A DNA stretch of 26,830 nt, taken from positions 1 to 26,830 of the IMG/VR virus record IMGVR_UViG_3300013132_000219. One strand, 5' to 3'. The notes below the pieces were generated by a model, which had not been told where the DNA came from, did not search any database, and was given only the letters and a program-made list of their open reading frames with translations. Source of the DNA: a virus. Shown in pieces: positions 7,028 to 13,915 of the stretch (position 1 is the first letter of the stretch; the number at the start of each line of letters is the position of its first letter). The position numbers were made by a program, and so were the translations under genes.

Positions 7028-7166
7028 CACCTTGTCAACTCGGGTATGTTGCGCAATCGTCTAACTTGACGGTTTGTGGTCGGTAATCTCGACATTCGAC
7101 AACATCATCGCGAAACCGTGCAACACCCATGTGTCAACGTGATCGCACAACAACAAAGGGGACAAC

Positions 7167-8129
7167 ATGCAAGTGATACACAAACCGCGACACGGTTCGA
7201 TCGAATGGTTGCAACTGCGACATCGCGACTTCTCGGGACGATGCACGTTCGGCGCAAGTGACGCGCCCGCGTTGATGAACGCGTCGCAATTCATGTCGCG
7301 CGCCGATCTGTGGCACGCGAAGCGCAACGAACCGACGTTCAGCGAAACAACACCCGCGATGCATTTCGGGAACATCGTCGAACCCGTCTTGATCGACGAA
7401 CTCGGACGACGTTTGGGCATCAAGATGACCACGCCCCAAAGCATGTACCGCGAACATCGTTTCACCGTGACGCTCGACGCGCTCGGCATCGACGATGACG
7501 CGGACAACGTCACCGTGATCGGTGAAGTCAAGACGACGCGTCGTCACCGCATCACGAACGTCGACGACATACCGCACGAATATCTTTGGCAATGTTGGGC
7601 GCAAATGTTGGTCGTCGATCGACCTTGCTATTTGATCGTCCTTGATCGTGACATGAACATCACGCATCACGCGATCCCGCGCAACGATCAAGCGTTCGAC
7701 ACGTTGATCCGCGAGTCTGAAACGTTGGGCAAAGCGATCGACGAACACGACGAACGCGTCGCCGAAACGATGATCGACGCGTTGGACGCGGAACAGATCG
7801 CGAACGTGTGGAAACCGCAACCGATCGTTCGCGAATTGACAATCGACGAACATTCGTGGGTTCGCGACCTAGCCGACGCTCGCGACCTGAAGAAACAAGC
7901 CGAAACGATCGAGAAGGCGGCGCGCGACCATATCGCCCGCGTCATGCTCGACGCTGAGATCGCCACGTTGAACGGTCAAACAGTCCTGACTTGGAAAGAA
8001 CAAGCGGGACGTGACACGCTCGACGTTGCGTCGTTGCGACAGGATCATCCTGACCTTGTCGCGACGTATACCAAACAACAACAACCTATCCGCGTCATGC
8101 GGATCAACACGAAGGGGAACAATCAATGA
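7167..8129 (+). CDS. YqaJ-type viral recombinase (lambda exonuclease family)
   Basis: A 320-residue protein. The order of motifs fits the YqaJ/lambda-exo family of PD-(D/E)XK nucleases: GASDAPALM near residues 29-37, FGNIVEPVLIDEL around 68-80, TLDALG near 102 and the catalytic IGEVKTT near 118-124, followed by YLWQCWAQMLV. Members degrade the 5' strand of double-stranded DNA ends to give 3' tails for single-strand annealing. Residues after 215 form a charged helical C-terminal region. It is the first gene of a plus-strand operon, with a strong Shine-Dalgarno (AAAGGGGACAAC), and overlaps the next gene, its likely annealing partner, by 4 bases. Confidence 0.85.
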   Translation: MQVIHKPRHGSIEWLQLRHRDFSGRCTFGASDAPALMNASQFMSRADLWHAKRNEPTFSETTPAMHFGNIVEPVLIDELGRRLGIKMTTPQSMYREHRFTVTLDALGIDDDADNVTVIGEVKTTRRHRITNVDDIPHEYLWQCWAQMLVVDRPCYLIVLDRDMNITHHAIPRNDQAFDTLIRESETLGKAIDEHDERVAETMIDALDAEQIANVWKPQPIVRELTIDEHSWVRDLADARDLKKQAETIEKAARDHIARVMLDAEIATLNGQTVLTWKEQAGRDTLDVASLRQDHPDLVATYTKQQQPIRVMRINTKGNNQ

Positions 8130-8752
8130 CATTCGACCTATCCAACTACGTTGATGTCGCGACGCGCATCAAACAACTTCGGGCGAAACATCCCGACGCG
8201 GTGTTGCGACCCGCGAACCCAGACGAACCGTTCCGTGTCGTCGAGATCGGTGGGCGCGAGTTCATCATCTATGTCGCCGCCTGCTATCGATCACCCGACG
8301 ACAAGATGCCCGCGATCGCGGTCGCGGCTGAACCCGTCATCGGTGCGTCGTCGTTCACGCGGAACAGCGAAGTCATGAACGCCGAAACGTCGGCGTGGGG
8401 TCGTGCGATCATGGCGGCACTCGCGGTCGACGAACCGCATGTCGCGAGCCGTGACGAAGTCGTCAACAGGCGCAACGACGAACAACCGAGAGACAACGTT
8501 GTTCATCAATCGTTCACGCAAACGAACGAAATTGATCAAGTCAAGTCGGAACACCCGTCGTCGAAGGTTCGACAACTCGGCGCGGTCGCGTCACAGAAAC
8601 AGATGAACTTGTTGCACAAACTCGCCCGCGAACGTCAAGTCGCGTCGATCGAACAACACGCGTCCGATGTCGTCGGGCGTGATGTCGCGTCGTTGTCGTC
8701 GTTGACGAGCAAAGAAGCGTCGCGCGTGATCGAGTCGTTGATGCAATCATGA
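8126..8752 (+). CDS. single-strand annealing-type recombination protein (Erf-like)
   Basis: A 208-residue protein. The N-terminal domain ends with SSFTRNSEVMNAETSAWGRAIMAAL, closely resembling the R.sE.mNAETSA.GRAl motif found in phage single-strand-annealing proteins and their relatives. A polar linker follows (about 120-150), then ASQKQMNLLHKLARERQV, a small helical C-terminal domain common in these proteins. It directly follows and overlaps the YqaJ exonuclease, the classic exonuclease/annealase pairing for phage recombination. The exact family (Erf, Rad52-like or other) cannot be fixed by eye. Confidence 0.65.
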   Translation: MTFDLSNYVDVATRIKQLRAKHPDAVLRPANPDEPFRVVEIGGREFIIYVAACYRSPDDKMPAIAVAAEPVIGASSFTRNSEVMNAETSAWGRAIMAALAVDEPHVASRDEVVNRRNDEQPRDNVVHQSFTQTNEIDQVKSEHPSSKVRQLGAVASQKQMNLLHKLARERQVASIEQHASDVVGRDVASLSSLTSKEASRVIESLMQS

Positions 8753-9234
8753 CGAGCGACGAATATCGCACGTGGGAAACCGTCGATCATTTGATAGGCG
8801 AGAAACATGCCGCCAATCGTTTGGCGAGACAATGGGAAGGCGCGTGCGTCACGACATCGCAGTTCGCGCCGTTTGATCGTGTGTTGATGCGCGCGGACGG
8901 TCACACGGCGGCGATTGTCGAGATCAAAGTGCGGCATTACCCGATCGAATACTTTGCGGCGCACCGTTTCATGTTGTCTTACCACAAAGTCAAGACGTTG
9001 AAGGCGATCGCGAAACAACGTGACTGTGTCGCGCTCGTAATGGTCGCCTGCACGGACGACGACTTTGTCATCGACTTGCGCGACGAGACGGGCATGTCGA
9101 TCGAACGACGCGTCACGTGGGGCAATCACGCCGACTCGCGCACGGGCGAAAGGTTGAAACACGTCGAAGATGTTTGTTTGTTCACGGGCGGTCGTTTCGT
9201 ACCGTTGTGGGCGATGCGATCATTGTTGACATGA
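8749..9234 (+). CDS. PD-(D/E)XK-like nuclease, putative
   Basis: A 161-residue protein. The region around residues 45-62 (FDRVLMRADGHTAAIVEIKVR) has the D...ExK arrangement of PD-(D/E)XK nucleases: an Asp after a helix, then the hydrophobic strand IVEIK. Later segments (MLSYHKVKTLKAIAKQRDCVALVMVAC) fit the helix-strand that follows in that fold. It overlaps its neighbours by ATGA on both sides within the recombination operon. It may process recombination or replication intermediates; a restriction-like or resolvase role cannot be separated. Confidence 0.5.
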   Translation: MTSDEYRTWETVDHLIGEKHAANRLARQWEGACVTTSQFAPFDRVLMRADGHTAAIVEIKVRHYPIEYFAAHRFMLSYHKVKTLKAIAKQRDCVALVMVACTDDDFVIDLRDETGMSIERRVTWGNHADSRTGERLKHVEDVCLFTGGRFVPLWAMRSLLT

Positions 9235-9476
9235 TCGACACGTGGTTCGAACGTGCGGCGTGTCGCGGGGTGAACAGCAACGTGTTCTTTCCACAGAGTC
9301 GACGTTTCACGGCGACGACATGGGCGCAGGCGCGCGTTTATTGTGCGCGGTGCGTCGTCAGGCAACAATGTTTGGATTTCGCGTTGCAACAACAACAATC
9401 GGAAGACATGTGGGGGATGTTCGGCGGTATGACACCGAGCGAGCGTCGCAAATTGCGACGAGTTAAGGTGACATGA
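9231..9476 (+). CDS. WhiB-family iron-sulfur transcription factor
   Basis: An 81-residue protein from the ATG at 9231 (overlapping the upstream stop). Four conserved Cys are at 11, 38, 41 and 47 (ACRG, then YCARCVVRQQC), the C...CxxCxxxxxC pattern that holds a [4Fe-4S] cluster. The turn GMFGGM matches the GVWGG element, and the basic C-terminus SERRKLRR is the DNA-contacting tail. WhiB proteins are confined to actinobacteria and their phages and work with the principal sigma factor. Phage copies can redirect host genes, cell division or superinfection. This is the best host indicator in the window. Confidence 0.88.
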   Translation: MIDTWFERAACRGVNSNVFFPQSRRFTATTWAQARVYCARCVVRQQCLDFALQQQQSEDMWGMFGGMTPSERRKLRRVKVT

Positions 9477-9808
9477 TGATCGACGACAACTTCGATGACA
9501 TCATCAGTCAATTCAACGACATGTCGCGCGGCATCGGCATACCGCACAACGACACGAACGACGCGATCGTCGCCATGCTCTACGAGTACGTCGTCGACTA
9601 CGAGACAACCGCGAAATGGATCGCGGGTTGCGTGTTGGTCGCGCTCGACAAAGTCGGGCGAACGCGCGGCGATCTTCTCGACGCGTTGACGATGATCCAA
9701 TCGTTGCCACCGCACGAACTCGCGATCGTGACGTTCGAGAATTTGAACGCGTTGTTGTCGGCGTTTGAAACGAAGGACGGTCGTCATGCTCGACGAAAGA
9801 AAGGGTGA
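9473..9808 (+). CDS. hypothetical helical protein
   Basis: A 111-residue acidic, mostly helical protein (MMIDDNFDDIISQFNDMSRG ... ENLNALLSAFETKDG) ending in a basic tail HARRKKG. The segment TTAKWIAGCVLVALDKVGRTRGDLLDALTMIQSLP lacks the length of a membrane span and looks like a helical bundle. It overlaps WhiB upstream by ATGA and the nuclease-like gene downstream by 23 bases. No family recognised. Confidence 0.6.
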   Translation: MMIDDNFDDIISQFNDMSRGIGIPHNDTNDAIVAMLYEYVVDYETTAKWIAGCVLVALDKVGRTRGDLLDALTMIQSLPPHELAIVTFENLNALLSAFETKDGRHARRKKG

Positions 9809-10253
9809 CTGTCAAGGTCGGCGTGATCGTTGCATGTTGGGCGACGCATGCCCGAAGTTCGGGACGTTGGGTCGTGCGGCACGCGACGGGAAACGACGCG
9901 TCAAAGGTTGCGGTGATCCCGTCGCGCGCGGCAAACGTAATCGCGCGAAAGGCGACAGCAAGGCGCGACGTGCGCGCAAAGTGTTGGGCATCACGGGTGT
10001 CAATTCGCGACACGAAGAACATTGGGGTGGCGCGTTTCGTGTCGAAGTCAAGTCGGGTGCGCAGGTGTCGCCTGTGATCACGCGCTACAAGTCGGCGCGT
10101 GCGCAAAGCGAAGCGTCACGTGCGATCGGTGACATTCGACAGTTCGTGCTTGTTTGCATGGGTGACAACGAACGTTCGGGCGTTGCGGTCGTCGAACTCG
10201 AAGTGTTGGCACAGTTGGTCGCGTTGGCGCGCGACACGGGGCATCTCGACTGA
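9786..10253 (+). CDS. phage resolvase-like PD-(D/E)XK nuclease
   Basis: A 155-residue protein from the ATG at 9786. The N-terminus has Cys at CQ...CMLGDAC and CGDPVARGKRNRAKGDSKARRARK, a basic nucleic-acid-binding segment. The core SRHEEHWGGAFRVEVKSGAQVSPVITRY contains an ExK strand (VEVKSG near residue 88), with the upstream Glu pair as possible metal ligands. ARAQSEASRAIGDIRQFVLVCM then completes a nuclease-like alpha/beta fold. Proteins with this GGA-RVEVKSG core are common next to replication genes in actinophages and are often called Holliday-junction-resolvase-like. That function is inferred from the fold. Confidence 0.6.
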   Translation: MLDERKGDCQGRRDRCMLGDACPKFGTLGRAARDGKRRVKGCGDPVARGKRNRAKGDSKARRARKVLGITGVNSRHEEHWGGAFRVEVKSGAQVSPVITRYKSARAQSEASRAIGDIRQFVLVCMGDNERSGVAVVELEVLAQLVALARDTGHLD

Positions 10254-10275
10254 TCGATCGAACAAAGGGGACTGA

Positions 10276-11052
10276 ATGAGTATCAAATGGATGACGTGGG
10301 TTTGGCAGTCGTCGCCTTACACGGGCGAACGTTTGTTGTTGCATCTCGCGCTTGCCGACTTCGCGAACGACGAAGGTGTTTGTTTCCCGAGTCATCACAC
10401 GTTGGCGCGCAAGGCGCGATGTTCGACATCGTGGGTGTCGCAAACGATGAAACAAATGATCAAAGACGACATGATCGAAGTCGTCGAACGTGCGGGCAAC
10501 GGGCGCGGAAAGGTCGGTCGATACCGATTGACGAAAGGTGGTATTGAGTCAGACCTAACGGACGCGATAGGTGTGACTGTGACCGCGAATAGGTCGCACT
10601 TCGGGGGTGATGACACATTAATGATGAACCGTCATGAACCGTCAGACACGTTCGACGTGTTGTGGAAGGCGTATCCGAAGAAGGTCGCGAAGGGTGCGGC
10701 GCGACGAGCGTTCGATCGTTTGATGCAACAACCCGACCCGCCGACGATCGACGCTTTGTTGCAAGCGGTGACACGATACGCGTCGAACATTCGTGACTTG
10801 CAATACTGCGCGCATTTGTCGACATGGTTGAACGCGGAACGTTGGTTAGATGAACAACACGTTGATGTCGTTGTTGCGCACGCCGATCCCGCGATCGAGT
10901 TGGCACGCAGTATGGGCGCGGCAATGGCACACGCGGGCAGAACGCAAGACGAACTACTAACATCGATAGAACACTTATCAACGGCAGAACAACAAGCCGC
11001 AGTCGCGCAACATGCGCACACTCTCGAAACACGACGAAACGGAAGCAGGTAG
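10276..11052 (+). CDS. replication initiation protein with N-terminal winged HTH
   Basis: A 258-residue protein with Shine-Dalgarno AAAGGGGACTGA. Residues 1-90 form a winged helix: SIKWMTWVWQSSPYTGERLLLHLALADFANDEGVCFPSHHTLARKARCSTSWVSQTMKQMIKDDMIEV. This layout occurs in phage replisome organisers and in plasmid initiators. After a variable linker, DTFDVLWKAYPKKVAKGAARRAFDRL and YCAHLSTWLNAERWLDE form the second conserved domain that such proteins share with DnaT/DnaD-like helicase-loading partners. It probably binds the phage origin and recruits the host replisome. No obvious iterons are seen inside the gene. Confidence 0.72.
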   Translation: MSIKWMTWVWQSSPYTGERLLLHLALADFANDEGVCFPSHHTLARKARCSTSWVSQTMKQMIKDDMIEVVERAGNGRGKVGRYRLTKGGIESDLTDAIGVTVTANRSHFGGDDTLMMNRHEPSDTFDVLWKAYPKKVAKGAARRAFDRLMQQPDPPTIDALLQAVTRYASNIRDLQYCAHLSTWLNAERWLDEQHVDVVVAHADPAIELARSMGAAMAHAGRTQDELLTSIEHLSTAEQQAAVAQHAHTLETRRNGSR

Positions 11053-11056
11053 ACGA

Positions 11057-11587
11057 ATGGCAAAGTTGCGTCATTTGATCGTTGCGATCATCGTTGGGGG
11101 CGTGATTGTTGCGTTGCCCGTCAACGCGCGCGCACCGATCACGACTTCGACGACTTCGACGACTTCGACGACATCGACGACATCGACGACATCGACGACA
11201 TTGCCGATCGTGCGTGTACCCCCCGACGCACGATGCGGGCAATGGTGGACGATTGCGCAACATGTCGGGTTCGACGAGTCGATGATGTTGACGCTCGACG
11301 ACATCATGCACACGGAGTCGAGATGCGACCCGTCACAAATAAACGCGACCGACCCGAACGACGGAAGCGTCGGGTTGACGCAGATCAACCGTTTCTGGTG
11401 TCTACCGTCGAAGTATTACGCAAACGGCTATCTGCAAACGGTCGGCGTGTTGACATCATGCGAACAACTGTTTGACCCGATCGTCAACCTTCGCGCAACG
11501 TTCGCTTTGGTCGAATACTCGCGATCAGTTGGTCTTTGCGCATGGGAACAATGGGCGTGGGTCGAAATACCGTGTCAGAACGATTGA
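11057..11587 (+). CDS. secreted lytic transglycosylase-like protein
   Basis: A 176-residue protein from the ATG at 11057. Residues 6-22 are a hydrophobic signal or anchor (LIVAIIVGGVIVALP) ending at NARA, a plausible signal peptidase site. Residues 29-49 are Thr-Thr-Ser repeats encoded by seven 9-base units. The rest is a lysozyme-like (SLT) domain: HTESRCDP with the catalytic Glu, NDGSVGLTQINRFW, and CEQLFDPIVNLRATFALVEYS. It should cleave glycan strands of peptidoglycan outside the membrane. It lies in the early operon, far from the holin-endolysin cassette, and carries its own export signal, which argues for a role other than canonical lysis. Confidence 0.75.
   Translation: MAKLRHLIVAIIVGGVIVALPVNARAPITTSTTSTTSTTSTTSTTSTTLPIVRVPPDARCGQWWTIAQHVGFDESMMLTLDDIMHTESRCDPSQINATDPNDGSVGLTQINRFWCLPSKYYANGYLQTVGVLTSCEQLFDPIVNLRATFALVEYSRSVGLCAWEQWAWVEIPCQND
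11141..11203 (+). repeat. seven 9-bp tandem repeats (Thr-Thr-Ser linker)
   Basis: Three copies of ACGACTTCG, three of ACGACATCG and a final ACGACATTG, all in frame inside the lytic transglycosylase gene. They encode the polar linker between the signal segment and the catalytic domain. The blockwise change in the sixth base shows stepwise expansion, so copy number is likely to vary between relatives. Confidence 0.9.
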
Positions 11588-11637
11588 GAAGGCGCGTGTT
11601 GCGTCGAAACGTGCGTCGTGTTGCATTAGGCGAGAAC

Positions 11638-11661
11638 GGCGGTCTGAACGCTTAGAACGCC
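11638..11661 (+). terminator. hairpin after the replication operon
   Basis: GGCGGTCT pairs with AGAACGCC (seven of eight pairs) around the loop GAACGCTT. It follows the stop at 11587 by about 50 bases and precedes the promoter at 11701. There is no T tract, so termination is a positional inference. Confidence 0.4.
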
Positions 11662-11700
11662 TGAGATAGAAATGGTGCGCAAACTGTCAAATGAACATGG

Positions 11701-11729
11701 TTGACAGATTGCGCAACTATCACTACAAT
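11701..11729 (+). promoter_or_regulatory. consensus sigma-70/SigA-type promoter
   Basis: TTGACA at 11701-11706, a 17-base spacer and TACAAT at 11724-11729. This is the best promoter match in the window. It is 42 bases upstream of the ATG at 11771 and should drive the block of small genes 11771-13710 and perhaps the genes beyond. The spacer contains TTGCGCAA, a palindrome that could serve as an operator. Confidence 0.75.
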
Positions 11730-11735
11730 TTACAC

Positions 11736-11753
11736 GTCGGCAATAATACCGAC
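11736..11753 (+). promoter_or_regulatory. inverted repeat at the transcript start
   Basis: GTCGG-CAATAATA-CCGAC lies about 7-24 bases after the -10, so it would be at the 5' end of the mRNA. It could protect the transcript or be an operator. It is followed by the Shine-Dalgarno GAAGGGGACAAC and the ATG at 11771. Confidence 0.45.
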
Positions 11754-11770
11754 CTAACGAAGGGGACAAC

Positions 11771-11935
11771 ATGACAACAATCAACGAACTGCGAATAGCC
11801 GCAGAACGACGACATGAAGAAGTATGCGACATGCACTTCGATCATTCCGTGATGACCCGTGACGGCATCTGCTCAGAATGCGCAGACGACTATCACGAAG
11901 CACTCATCATGCGCCGCACGAAGAAAGGTGCGTGA
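11771..11935 (+). CDS. 54-residue Cys-containing small protein
   Basis: Starts MTTINELRIAAERRHEEV, has CDMHFDHSVMTRDGICSEC in the middle and ends RRTKKGA. The Cys/His spacing (CxxH...CxxC) suggests a single small zinc-binding site. It is the first gene after the consensus promoter and has the strongest Shine-Dalgarno of the block (GAAGGGGACAAC). Its position suggests an early-expressed small effector; function unknown. Confidence 0.65.
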   Translation: MTTINELRIAAERRHEEVCDMHFDHSVMTRDGICSECADDYHEALIMRRTKKGA

Positions 11936-11936
11936 C

Positions 11937-12176
11937 ATGAACGATTACGAAGTAAGCATCGCGAACGATCGCGGTGTGATCGTGTATGAAGGACACAAGA
12001 TCACCTACAAGCCCACATTCATGGGCGACGGTATGGCGTATCAATGGATATTGCGCGACACACCGCGATCATTCGTCGTCATGCAACACGCAACGATCGA
12101 AGAAGCGTTTGCGATGATCGACAAGTACGAACAAGGGTTGTTCGCGCACGGGCTGACAAAGGTGGACGAGTCATGA
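11937..12176 (+). CDS. hypothetical small protein
   Basis: A 79-residue protein beginning MNDYEVSIANDRGVIVYEGH. The early part is strand-rich (beta hairpins), followed by HATIEEAFAMIDKYEQGLFAHG, an amphipathic helix. The start is one base after the upstream stop, and the end overlaps the next gene by ATGA. It is soluble, with no recognised family. Confidence 0.6.
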   Translation: MNDYEVSIANDRGVIVYEGHKITYKPTFMGDGMAYQWILRDTPRSFVVMQHATIEEAFAMIDKYEQGLFAHGLTKVDES

Positions 12177-12397
12177 CATTCGCGATCAACGTCGTCGACT
12201 TCAAGCAAGGCGACGGTTTCGTTCACACGTTCGGCAAGAAGTCACCACGCGCACGCACGCGAAGGTTGTTGACGGTCAAAGACGTGTCACACGCCTACAA
12301 GTTCAACACGCGCATCGAAGCCGAGAAGGTCGCACGTCGCATCAACGACGCGTTCATCGACGCATCGTTCGAGTTGGAAGTTGTTGAATTGACATGA
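12173..12397 (+). CDS. hypothetical small protein
   Basis: A 74-residue protein starting MTFAINVVDFKQGDGFVHTF, followed by a basic loop (GKKSPRARTRR) and VKDVSHAYKFNTRIEAEKVARRINDAF, an amphipathic helix typical of small phage modulators. It overlaps neighbours at both ends by 4 bases, so it is translationally coupled. I do not recognise its family. Confidence 0.6.
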   Translation: MTFAINVVDFKQGDGFVHTFGKKSPRARTRRLLTVKDVSHAYKFNTRIEAEKVARRINDAFIDASFELEVVELT

Positions 12398-12744
12398 ACG
12401 ACATCGCAACGCTCGACATGGTGCGCACGATTGCGGTCACCGAAATGCAGAACTACTACGGGACACGGTACGCGGTCACATTGTTGTTGAACGGTCGTCC
12501 GACCGATTGGGACAGTCGCGTTCAACATCATTCGTTCGATCGCGCGAACGCGAATGTGCGACGTTTCGCCAAGACGATTGAAGAACAGTTTGCAAAGATC
12601 GTCGCAGTCGATGACATCAACGCGCGAAACGTGTGTACTGGCGCGTCGTTGTGGGATTACGTGTTTGACGTGTCTGACAATCCAAACGTGCGCGCGCGAA
12701 CGTTGCGTTGCTGTTTCGACGATCATAGACGGGTCGTGTCATGA
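12394..12744 (+). CDS. hypothetical protein
   Basis: A 116-residue protein starting MNDIATLDMVRTIAVTEMQNYYGTRYAVTLLLNGRP. It has a strand-turn-strand followed by a helix (FAKTIEEQFAKIVAVDD), then a Cys-containing C-terminus (RTLRCCFDDHRR). It is coupled by 4-base overlaps on both sides in the small-gene block. No family recognised. Confidence 0.58.
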   Translation: MNDIATLDMVRTIAVTEMQNYYGTRYAVTLLLNGRPTDWDSRVQHHSFDRANANVRRFAKTIEEQFAKIVAVDDINARNVCTGASLWDYVFDVSDNPNVRARTLRCCFDDHRRVVS

Positions 12745-12944
12745 CATCGACACAACTTGACATCGAGATCATCGAACGACCGACATGGTCGACGAAAGGC
12801 GCGTACTTTGCGCGTTTGCATAACCGCACAACAAACACGCACGACGATTGCTCGCACACTCATTCACGACGCGACCTAGCGCATCGATGCGGAATCAAGA
12901 TGATCGCACAATTAATCAACAACAACGAAAGGGAACAACAATGA
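12741..12944 (+). CDS. hypothetical small protein, His/Thr-rich
   Basis: A 67-residue protein with YFARLHNRTTNTHDDCSHTHSRRDLAHRCG, rich in His and with two Cys, so metal binding is possible but not canonical. It ends IAQLINNNEREQQ. The start overlaps the previous stop and its own stop overlaps the next ATG (ATGA). Function unknown. Confidence 0.5.
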   Translation: MTSTQLDIEIIERPTWSTKGAYFARLHNRTTNTHDDCSHTHSRRDLAHRCGIKMIAQLINNNEREQQ

Positions 12945-13177
12945 AAGAAATGGGATCAATGACCGACAAAGAAATTGAACTATGCGACATGGTGTTCGAC
13001 GCGATCGAAGAAGGCAACGCCTTGACGATTGAAACGTCACGACACATCTACGAAGATTGTGCCGTGTTGAAGACGACCGAAGAAGTCGTCACCGTCAGTT
13101 GGTTGGATATCGTCAAAGGTCGCGAACGCGAGTTGGACATCGAATGGGACGACATCATCAAAGTTGAGATTTACTGA
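12941..13177 (+). CDS. hypothetical acidic protein
   Basis: A 78-residue protein starting MKEMGSMTDKEIELCDMVFDAIEEGNAL, strongly acidic. The second half (EEVVTVSWLDIVKGRERELDIEWDDIIKVEIY) is strand-rich. The Shine-Dalgarno CGAAAGGGAACAACA precedes the ATG. Strong negative charge in a small early-type phage protein could mean DNA mimicry or binding to a basic host protein, but this is speculation. Confidence 0.6.
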   Translation: MKEMGSMTDKEIELCDMVFDAIEEGNALTIETSRHIYEDCAVLKTTEEVVTVSWLDIVKGRERELDIEWDDIIKVEIY

Positions 13178-13178
13178 C

Positions 13179-13343
13179 ATGACTTGGGCTGACTTCACGT
13201 CGTTGATGCTTTGTTCGTTCGCGTTCTTTCTTGTCGGTCGACTGTGGGAACACGAAAGAAACGAAAGAGAAGCAGAACGTCGCGCGGCACGTCGTCGCGC
13301 GTTCAACGCAAAGAAAGGACAACGTTTCAATGAATCTAGATGA
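13179..13343 (+). CDS. 54-residue single-pass membrane protein
   Basis: Starts MTWADFTSLMLCSFAFFLVGRLW, a membrane segment covering residues 4-22, then a highly charged cytoplasmic-type tail (EHERNEREAERRAARRRAFNAKKG). It begins one base after the previous stop and overlaps the next gene by 14 bases. Short bitopic proteins with basic tails in early regions sometimes act in superinfection exclusion or membrane remodelling; that role is only a possibility here. Confidence 0.6.
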   Translation: MTWADFTSLMLCSFAFFLVGRLWEHERNEREAERRAARRRAFNAKKGQRFNESR

Positions 13344-13710
13344 CGAGTATGTCGCGATCTTTGTATCGCGTCGACAGTTGATCACGATACTAGAAGCGAT
13401 CGACGCGATGATCGACGACGCGTCGCAAGCATGGGTTGACGTGTCAGACGACGACATACCGACACATAGACAGGTCGATGTTCGCGACATCAACGTCGAC
13501 GACTTGTGCGACGATCATTTCAAAGGCATCGCGTCGCAACAACAACGCGTCGACGACCTGCAAAGTTTGTTCGACAATGTGTTGTCGTCCGACGAACAAC
13601 TGCAAACGTGGGGTCGCAATTTGATCGCCGTGTCGTTGCACGAACTGTCGCACGACGAAGAAACGACGCAAACGAACAACGAAGGTAAGTTGCACGACAA
13701 TGACGAATGA
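13330..13710 (+). CDS. hypothetical acidic helical protein
   Basis: A 126-residue protein from the ATG at 13330, with AAAGGACAAC upstream. It opens MNLDDEYVAIFVSRRQLITILEAIDAMIDD and is very rich in Asp, Gln and Val, predicted mostly helical (SQQQRVDDLQSLFDNVLSSDEQLQ looks coiled-coil). It ends TNNEGKLHDNDE, overlapping the next ATG. No recognised family. Confidence 0.58.
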   Translation: MNLDDEYVAIFVSRRQLITILEAIDAMIDDASQAWVDVSDDDIPTHRQVDVRDINVDDLCDDHFKGIASQQQRVDDLQSLFDNVLSSDEQLQTWGRNLIAVSLHELSHDEETTQTNNEGKLHDNDE

Positions 13711-13915
13711 AACGATCAAACCTTTGAACATCACGGATATCGATTGCCCTGATTGCGGCGTGCAAAGTGGGCATTGGTGCGAACGTCATGGGCAAGTGTT
13801 GGGCGGTCGACTTCTTGCGTGCGTAGGTCGTTCGCGCGAAGTTTCACGCCTTAACAAGATCGCGTCGACAACCGTCGACACGCAGAACAACGAAGGGAAC
13901 AACAATGACAACTGA
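13700..13915 (+). CDS. small zinc-finger protein
   Basis: A 71-residue protein. MTNETIKPLNITDIDCPDCGVQSGHWCERHGQVLGGRLLACVGR contains CxxC...C...H and a later Cys, the layout of the CP.C.a..G..C small zinc fingers common in actinobacteria and their phages. The first twelve residues resemble the N-terminus of the next protein (8 of 12 identical), and the DNA around both starts is similar, so the start region looks duplicated. It overlaps the next gene by 11 bases. Confidence 0.6.
   Translation: MTNETIKPLNITDIDCPDCGVQSGHWCERHGQVLGGRLLACVGRSREVSRLNKIASTTVDTQNNEGNNNDN

Larger units (their letters stand above)
6980..7166. promoter_or_regulatory. divergent intergenic control region
   Basis: A 187-base AT-richer gap between the minus-strand HTH gene and the plus-strand recombination operon. 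It holds a perfect operator-like palindrome (6997-7012), further GTCAAC/GTTGAC half-sites, a minus-strand extended -10, and a strong Shine-Dalgarno AAAGGGGACAAC before the ATG at 7167. I could not identify a convincing plus-strand -35/-10 pair. Confidence 0.55.

Noticed and set aside
7033-7038. TTGACA on the minus strand as -35 for the HTH gene
   Set aside because: Only 8 bases separate it from TACAAT, so it cannot pair with that -10; it may be an operator half-site.
7046-7061. 16-base identity (inverted) with 11248-11263 inside the lytic transglycosylase gene
   Set aside because: The word GCGCAACAT recurs by codon usage in this genome, so the match is probably chance and not a shared operator.
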